Source: CAYLXX01 sp964484325
Lineage (GTDB): Bacteria > Patescibacteriota > Microgenomatia > UBA1406 > GWC2-37-13
DNA length: 44,974 bases
Reading direction: 5' to 3'
Assembly (NCBI GenBank): GCA_964484325.1
Contig: CAZAEE010000009.1
Coordinates: 1 to 44,974 of the forward strand
The translations under genes and the position numbers were made by a program. Positions 41,809-44,974 of the stretch are shown one piece after another. The notes under the pieces are model-generated. The model saw only the letters and a program-made list of their open reading frames with translations. It did no database searches and was not told the DNA's origin. The number at the start of each line of letters is the position of its first letter. Within the stretch, counting starts at the first letter, position 1.

Positions 41809-42171
41809 ATGAAAATTCTTTTAGTAGAAGACGATGCTATGCTCCACGAGCTATACAATGATATGTTGACTGGTGCCGGTTATGAAGTGACCGCAGTTTC
41901 TGATGGAGCCGAAGCATTTGCCAAAATGAAAGAAGGTGGGTGGGATCTTGTTCTGCTTGACCAGATGATTCCATCAATGACAGGTATGGAAGTGATGATG
42001 AAGTTGAAAAACGAGCCGCCGAAACTGTCGAATAAAAAAGTAGTTTTCATGACGAACGTAGATAATTCAAAGGAACTAGAAAATATGGCTGCCGTAAGTA
42101 ATGGTTATCTGCAAAAAGGTAACTTAACTCCAGAACAATTTCTTGAGAAGGTTAAACAGTTAGTGAGCTGA
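41809..42171 (+). CDS. CheY-like single-domain response regulator
   Basis: 120 aa, one receiver domain with no output part: EDD at 7-9, phospho-acceptor D51 in DLVLLDQMIP, switch Thr in VVFMTNV and Lys in YLQKGN. Its layout is near that of the receiver in the pilus operon (phospho-acceptor at the same position), so the two may share a kinase or the HPt protein. No kinase is in the window. The last 12 bases overlap the convergent LCP gene. No Shine-Dalgarno is visible before the ATG. Confidence 0.9.
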   Translation: MKILLVEDDAMLHELYNDMLTGAGYEVTAVSDGAEAFAKMKEGGWDLVLLDQMIPSMTGMEVMMKLKNEPPKLSNKKVVFMTNVDNSKELENMAAVSNGYLQKGNLTPEQFLEKVKQLVS

Positions 42172-43404
42172 AGTGGGTATCCGATTCTTAGTAGTTGGTG
42201 TGATTGTACTATTAGGCACAGGTGTCGGGGTGATGCCGGCAATGACATTTTGAATCCAGATTTGTAAATCGCTCCACTGATCGATTCCTTTAGTTGGAAT
42301 GAGAATAAATTGACCTTCATCTGAGTAAGAAGATTGTAACTGTGTCAGATCGGGTACTGCGCTGGCGATGGAGTACGCTTCGCTTTTTTTTGCAGCTTGA
42401 GTAAACTTTTTTATAAGACTTAAGTCAAGATCAGTTTTGATATCGTTTTTAACCTCATCCATAAGTGGTAATAGTTTCGGCACAAAGGTAATGGTGAAAA
42501 CTTTATCTTTCACGGCTTCAATGACTTTTTGCTGTCGGACAGCTCGGCCAAAGTCGTCCCCATCTTGAGCGCTATGACGGGAACGGGCATACTTTAAAGC
42601 TCGCTGTCCATCCATGTGCTGTGGTCCTTTATCAAAATGAAGGTGCTCATATCGGCAAGGAAACGCGTCTTCAGGAGAGTTGGTGATATCATCGTAAAAT
42701 TTTTGCAAATCAGGATGATCTTTAAGCAGTTGATCTCTCTGATTTTGCTGATCTGGAGTTAATGTCGGTTGATTCTGAGTGATTAAAAAAGGCTCAACTT
42801 GCTTGAACTCATCATCTCGTCCACACAGATCAGTTTCTTTACCTTCAACTGGATATTCGTAATCGTCAAAGGTTTTTTCAACGTTAATGTCAAGACCGCC
42901 TAAGAGATCAATTGCTTTCACGAAACCGGCAAAGTCAATCGCCGCATAATAGTCAATAGATATGCCAGTTATATTCGTTACCGATGACTTGATGAGTTCA
43001 GCGGCGGCCTGGTCATTTTTACCTGCTATTTTTACGTCTGGATAATTATCTGGAAAAAGCCCAAGTTCATAAATACTGTTAATTTTTGCGTGAAAGGTTG
43101 CACCTGAATTAGTCGGCAGTTGTATCCAAAGATCTCGAGGAAGAGAGATAAGTACGACCTTCTTCTTGACCGTGTCAACGTGGGCGATCATCATTGTATC
43201 AGTTAAATAGGTACCTTCATGCGTGCCGCCACCATATCCCAAAAAGAGAAGATTGTAAACTTTTTTCTCAGCCGGTTTTTGAAGAATAGCGGGTAAGATA
43301 TTTTGTTTAGTATTAATTTGATTGTAAAAAGCTTGGACTTTAAAAAGAAAGAGCATGACTGCCAAAAATACTATCCCTAGGCTGATGCCGAGTGCCTTTT
43401 TCAT
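42160..43404 (-). CDS. LytR-CpsA-Psr (LCP) family glycopolymer ligase
   Basis: 414 aa. One N-terminal TM (residues 6-25), then the LCP domain: NLLFLGYGGG, YLTDTMMIAHVD, VVLISLPRDLWIQLP (the Arg-Asp pair binds the polyprenyl pyrophosphate), INSIYELG, and late in the domain GPQHMDGQRALKYARSRH plus a following GRAVRQQKVI. LCP enzymes attach lipid-linked glycopolymers to peptidoglycan or proteins outside the cell. A polar insertion of about 70 aa near 195-265 is unusual, and the end is a Pro/Thr tail (ITPTPVPNSTITPT). With WecG/TagA it argues for a wall-bound polymer. A TATACT stands 10 bases before the ATG. Confidence 0.92.
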   Translation of the reverse strand: MKKALGISLGIVFLAVMLFLFKVQAFYNQINTKQNILPAILQKPAEKKVYNLLFLGYGGGTHEGTYLTDTMMIAHVDTVKKKVVLISLPRDLWIQLPTNSGATFHAKINSIYELGLFPDNYPDVKIAGKNDQAAAELIKSSVTNITGISIDYYAAIDFAGFVKAIDLLGGLDINVEKTFDDYEYPVEGKETDLCGRDDEFKQVEPFLITQNQPTLTPDQQNQRDQLLKDHPDLQKFYDDITNSPEDAFPCRYEHLHFDKGPQHMDGQRALKYARSRHSAQDGDDFGRAVRQQKVIEAVKDKVFTITFVPKLLPLMDEVKNDIKTDLDLSLIKKFTQAAKKSEAYSIASAVPDLTQLQSSYSDEGQFILIPTKGIDQWSDLQIWIQNVIAGITPTPVPNSTITPTTKNRIPTSAH

Positions 43405-43414
43405 AGGATGATTT

Positions 43415-43420
43415 AGTATA
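43415..43420 (-). promoter_or_regulatory. -10 element TATACT for the LCP gene
   Basis: Minus-strand TATACT, 10 bases before ATG 43404; no clear -35. Confidence 0.4.
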
Positions 43421-43491
43421 TGGAAATGATTTTTAAAATAGCAACTGGATACTTATATATAAAACTATAATCGGAATATCTCTTAAACACT

Positions 43492-43866
43492 CTAGTCATG
43501 ACGAAGATTTTGCAATATTTTTTCAACCTCACGATCGTTTATTCGATGGTGAGGGCCGCGGTGTGAAAGCAAAGCGCCTGAAAAAGTTTTGGGTATATGC
43601 ATAAGTTCGTGAATGAGTGTTTTTAACTGATCTCGTGGATGAAGTTTATCATACTTTTTCGAATTGACCTCAATGATATAGTGGGGGTGGATACCGGCAA
43701 CTTCTTTAAATAACCGCGACATACCCCAAATTCGTGCAATTGCCCGTGTTTTTGCGTCAAAACTACGTATACAGTGGACGTATTCAGCCTTGATGTGGGT
43801 AAAGTTGAGTTTTTCAACAAGGACATCTACCTGCCTTTTAACTTCGGGTGCCAGTGCATAACGCAT
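43492..43866 (-). CDS. Small HExxH metallopeptidase-like protein
   Basis: 124 aa. HELMHIP near residues 86-92 gives the zinc-binding HExxH (H86, E87, H90); a later histidine-rich stretch (SHRGPHHRIND, residues 101-111) may supply the third ligand. This matches the small putative metallopeptidase group found in phages, archaea and CPR genomes. No signal peptide, so it is cytoplasmic. Substrate unknown. It is a single-gene unit, divergent from the L,D-transpeptidase, with an extended -10 directly upstream. Confidence 0.7.
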   Translation of the reverse strand: MRYALAPEVKRQVDVLVEKLNFTHIKAEYVHCIRSFDAKTRAIARIWGMSRLFKEVAGIHPHYIIEVNSKKYDKLHPRDQLKTLIHELMHIPKTFSGALLSHRGPHHRINDREVEKILQNLRHD

Positions 43867-43872
43867 CTTACA

Positions 43873-43881
43873 ATTTTACCA
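43873..43881 (-). promoter_or_regulatory. Extended -10 (TGGTAAAAT) for the metallopeptidase gene
   Basis: TG-G-TAAAAT on the minus strand, 6 bases before ATG 43866. The same nine bases precede tRNA-Arg(GCG) at 44806-44814. Confidence 0.5.
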
Positions 43882-43898
43882 CATTTCAAGGCCAGTCG

Positions 43899-43927
43899 TT
43901 GATATTATAAGTCAAATTTTGTATAAT
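43899..43927 (+). promoter_or_regulatory. Promoter TTGATA-17-TATAAT for the L,D-transpeptidase
   Basis: TTGATA at 43899-43904, a 17-base spacer and TATAAT at 43922-43927. Transcription should start near 43934, a few bases before ATG 43940. The in-frame TTG at 43919 lies upstream of the -10 and cannot be on this message. Confidence 0.65.
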
Positions 43928-43939
43928 TTTTGTAAAATT

Positions 43940-44788
43940 ATGGCAGAACGATTCATTGATCGTCGATCTTTTGTGGGAGCCGTTACTCTTGGGGTGGCTG
44001 CTTATTTAACTGAGGGTAGTCCTATACGAGCATTTGCAGCTCAACATGAAGGTTCTCCTTTACACGAGATTGATCCTCATGTGCTCCGATACGGATTTGT
44101 ACAGGAAAGAGTCCCGAAATATACCGAACGTAACACTTTTAAATCCACAGGAGGTTATTATCAAAAAAATACTTTAGTCCGATACATCAATGTCAGCAGT
44201 GACTGGGTAGAGGCGATACCTGATCGATTATTGAATAGGAATGGTCAGTTAGGCACACCTCAGCATAGCGGTATTTATGTTCCCAAATCTTACTTGAAAG
44301 ATATTACTTATAGTGAGGTTGCAGCACTACCTTTTCAATCAGGGGAGAAGAGATGGATAGAGATAAGCATCAATAAGCAAGAGTTATGGGCTTACTCAAA
44401 AACAGGGGATACTGTGAGTGAAAGATGGAATACTTCAGTGACTACTGGTTTACACGGTCACGATACTGACATAGGTAACTTTCACACCTTTCGCGCACGC
44501 TGGGCCAGACGAATGACCGGCCCAGGATATGATTTGCCCGGAGTACCGTTGGTGAAATATTTTACTGAAAGTGGTGAAGCGTTACATGGGGCCTATTGGC
44601 GAAGTCAATTTGGGATTCGGGGCTCGCATGGATGTGTTAATCTTGATATACTTTCAGCCAAGATGATTTGGCGATTTGCCGGTCCTCATATTCCTGATTT
44701 TTCACTTGACGAAGTTCGTTCGACCCCTGATAATTCAGGCACTCCTGTATATATCCGGTACGACAAGCCCAACATAGTCCCAAGGTGA
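43940..44788 (+). CDS. L,D-transpeptidase (YkuD domain), secreted
   Basis: About 282 aa. The YkuD domain near residues 130-250 begins KRWIEISINKQELWAYSKTG and holds the catalytic pattern HGAYWRSQFGIRGSHGCVNL with C232 in SHGCVN. Such enzymes form 3-3 peptidoglycan cross-links or attach proteins to the wall. The N-terminus reads FIDRRSFVGAVTLGVAAYL, which resembles a twin-arginine signal, followed by a possible cleavage site at AFAAQ. Start at ATG 43940, fixed by the promoter. Two tRNA genes follow. Confidence 0.92.
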   Translation: MAERFIDRRSFVGAVTLGVAAYLTEGSPIRAFAAQHEGSPLHEIDPHVLRYGFVQERVPKYTERNTFKSTGGYYQKNTLVRYINVSSDWVEAIPDRLLNRNGQLGTPQHSGIYVPKSYLKDITYSEVAALPFQSGEKRWIEISINKQELWAYSKTGDTVSERWNTSVTTGLHGHDTDIGNFHTFRARWARRMTGPGYDLPGVPLVKYFTESGEALHGAYWRSQFGIRGSHGCVNLDILSAKMIWRFAGPHIPDFSLDEVRSTPDNSGTPVYIRYDKPNIVPR

Positions 44789-44805
44789 AACTTCGGCCCT
44801 CTGCA

Positions 44806-44814
44806 TGGTAAAAT
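44806..44814 (+). promoter_or_regulatory. Extended -10 (TGGTAAAAT) for the tRNA-Arg/tRNA-Trp pair
   Basis: TG-G-TAAAAT, 10 bases before tRNA-Arg(GCG). tRNA-Trp, 4 bases downstream of the first tRNA, is presumably read from the same promoter. Confidence 0.5.
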
Positions 44815-44824
44815 ATAGTACTTT

Positions 44825-44896
44825 GCTCCTGTAGTTTAACGGATAGAATGGAGGTTTGCGGAACCTCTGATGGCAGTTCAATTCTGCCCGGGAGCA
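44825..44896 (+). tRNA. tRNA-Arg, anticodon GCG
   Basis: Acceptor GCTCCTG/CGGGAGC with one G-U pair, D loop AACGGATA, anticodon stem GAGGT/ACCTC with loop TTGCGGA (GCG, reading CGC and by wobble CGU), T stem GGCAG/CTGCC, T loop TTCAATT, discriminator A. CCA is not encoded. Most bacteria use ACG (inosine) for these codons. Confidence 0.88.
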
Positions 44897-44900
44897 CACG

Positions 44901-44974
44901 AGGGGCATAGTTCAACGGCAGAATAGAGGTCTCCAAAACCTTTGATGGGGGTTCGATTCCCTCTGCCCCTGCCA
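44901..44974 (+). tRNA. tRNA-Trp, anticodon CCA (at window edge)
   Basis: Acceptor AGGGGCA/TGCCCCT, anticodon stem GAGGT/ACCTT with loop CTCCAAA (CCA), T loop TTCGATT, discriminator G at 44971. A CCA end is present in the DNA (44972-44974), unlike the other four tRNAs here. The window stops exactly there. Confidence 0.93.

Noticed and set aside
43919..43939. TTG start for the L,D-transpeptidase
   Set aside because: It precedes the -10 box of a good promoter, so it would not be on the message; ATG 43940 is used.

Overview
The window looks like a piece of a small, AT-rich, tightly packed bacterial chromosome of the Candidate Phyla Radiation (Patescibacteria), most plausibly a Microgenomates-type lineage. 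This is inference: no rRNA or ribosomal marker lies in the window. Reasons are the CPR-style surface proteins with Pro/Thr tails, the abundance of GT-C membrane glycosyltransferases, a type IV pilus operon with single pilB and pilC genes, LCP, sortase and L,D-transpeptidase wall genes, and near-absence of spacer DNA. TGA is used as a stop throughout (many ATGA overlaps), so this is the standard bacterial code and not the UGA-Gly code of Gracilibacteria/SR1.

Layout. 1-2024: 3' end of a large phage-tail-fibre-like surface protein. 2062-7552 (+): membrane glycosyltransferase, methyltransferase, NodU/CmcH carbamoyltransferase, methyltransferase. 7503-12997 (-): GT-C/TPR membrane protein, DegT aminotransferase, C-methyltransferase-type enzyme and GT4, all linked by overlapping start and stop codons. 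13034-15625 (+): membrane protein with a spermidine-synthase fold and a one-TM Pro/Thr-rich protein. 15631-17404 (-): thymidylate kinase-like gene followed by two tandem NDK paralogues. 17455-20762: tRNA-Arg, sortase, PEGA-domain protein and MreB. 21045-24581: WecG/TagA glycosyltransferase, a small helical protein, a nucleotidyltransferase-domain protein, tRNA-Leu, tRNA-Ser, an unknown protein and an unlisted 56-aa membrane protein. 24597-26033 (-): ArnT-like glycosyltransferase. 26128-34744 (+): type IV pilus operon opening with an HPt protein and a CheY-like receiver, then PilB, PilC, four minor-pilin-like proteins (one fused to a large repeat domain), a GspL/PilN-like platform protein, and a separately promoted pilin with a clear intrinsic terminator. 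34811-41790: second glycan locus (three GT2-type, one GT4, one ColD-like PLP enzyme, one DUF2723-type GT-C/TPR protein). 41809-44974: stand-alone receiver, LCP ligase, HExxH metallopeptidase-like protein, L,D-transpeptidase, tRNA-Arg and tRNA-Trp.

Taken together the window encodes cell-surface building: sugar modification (PLP enzymes, methylation, carbamoylation), lipid-linked glycan transfer, attachment of polymers or proteins to the wall (LCP, sortase, L,D-transpeptidase), shape (MreB) and a pilus whose operon carries phosphorelay parts. Two whole-window patterns stand out. Many start codons lie only 6-8 bases after a -10-like hexamer, which predicts leaderless mRNAs. All eight convergent gene pairs overlap or are at most 15 bases apart, leaving no room for ordinary terminators.
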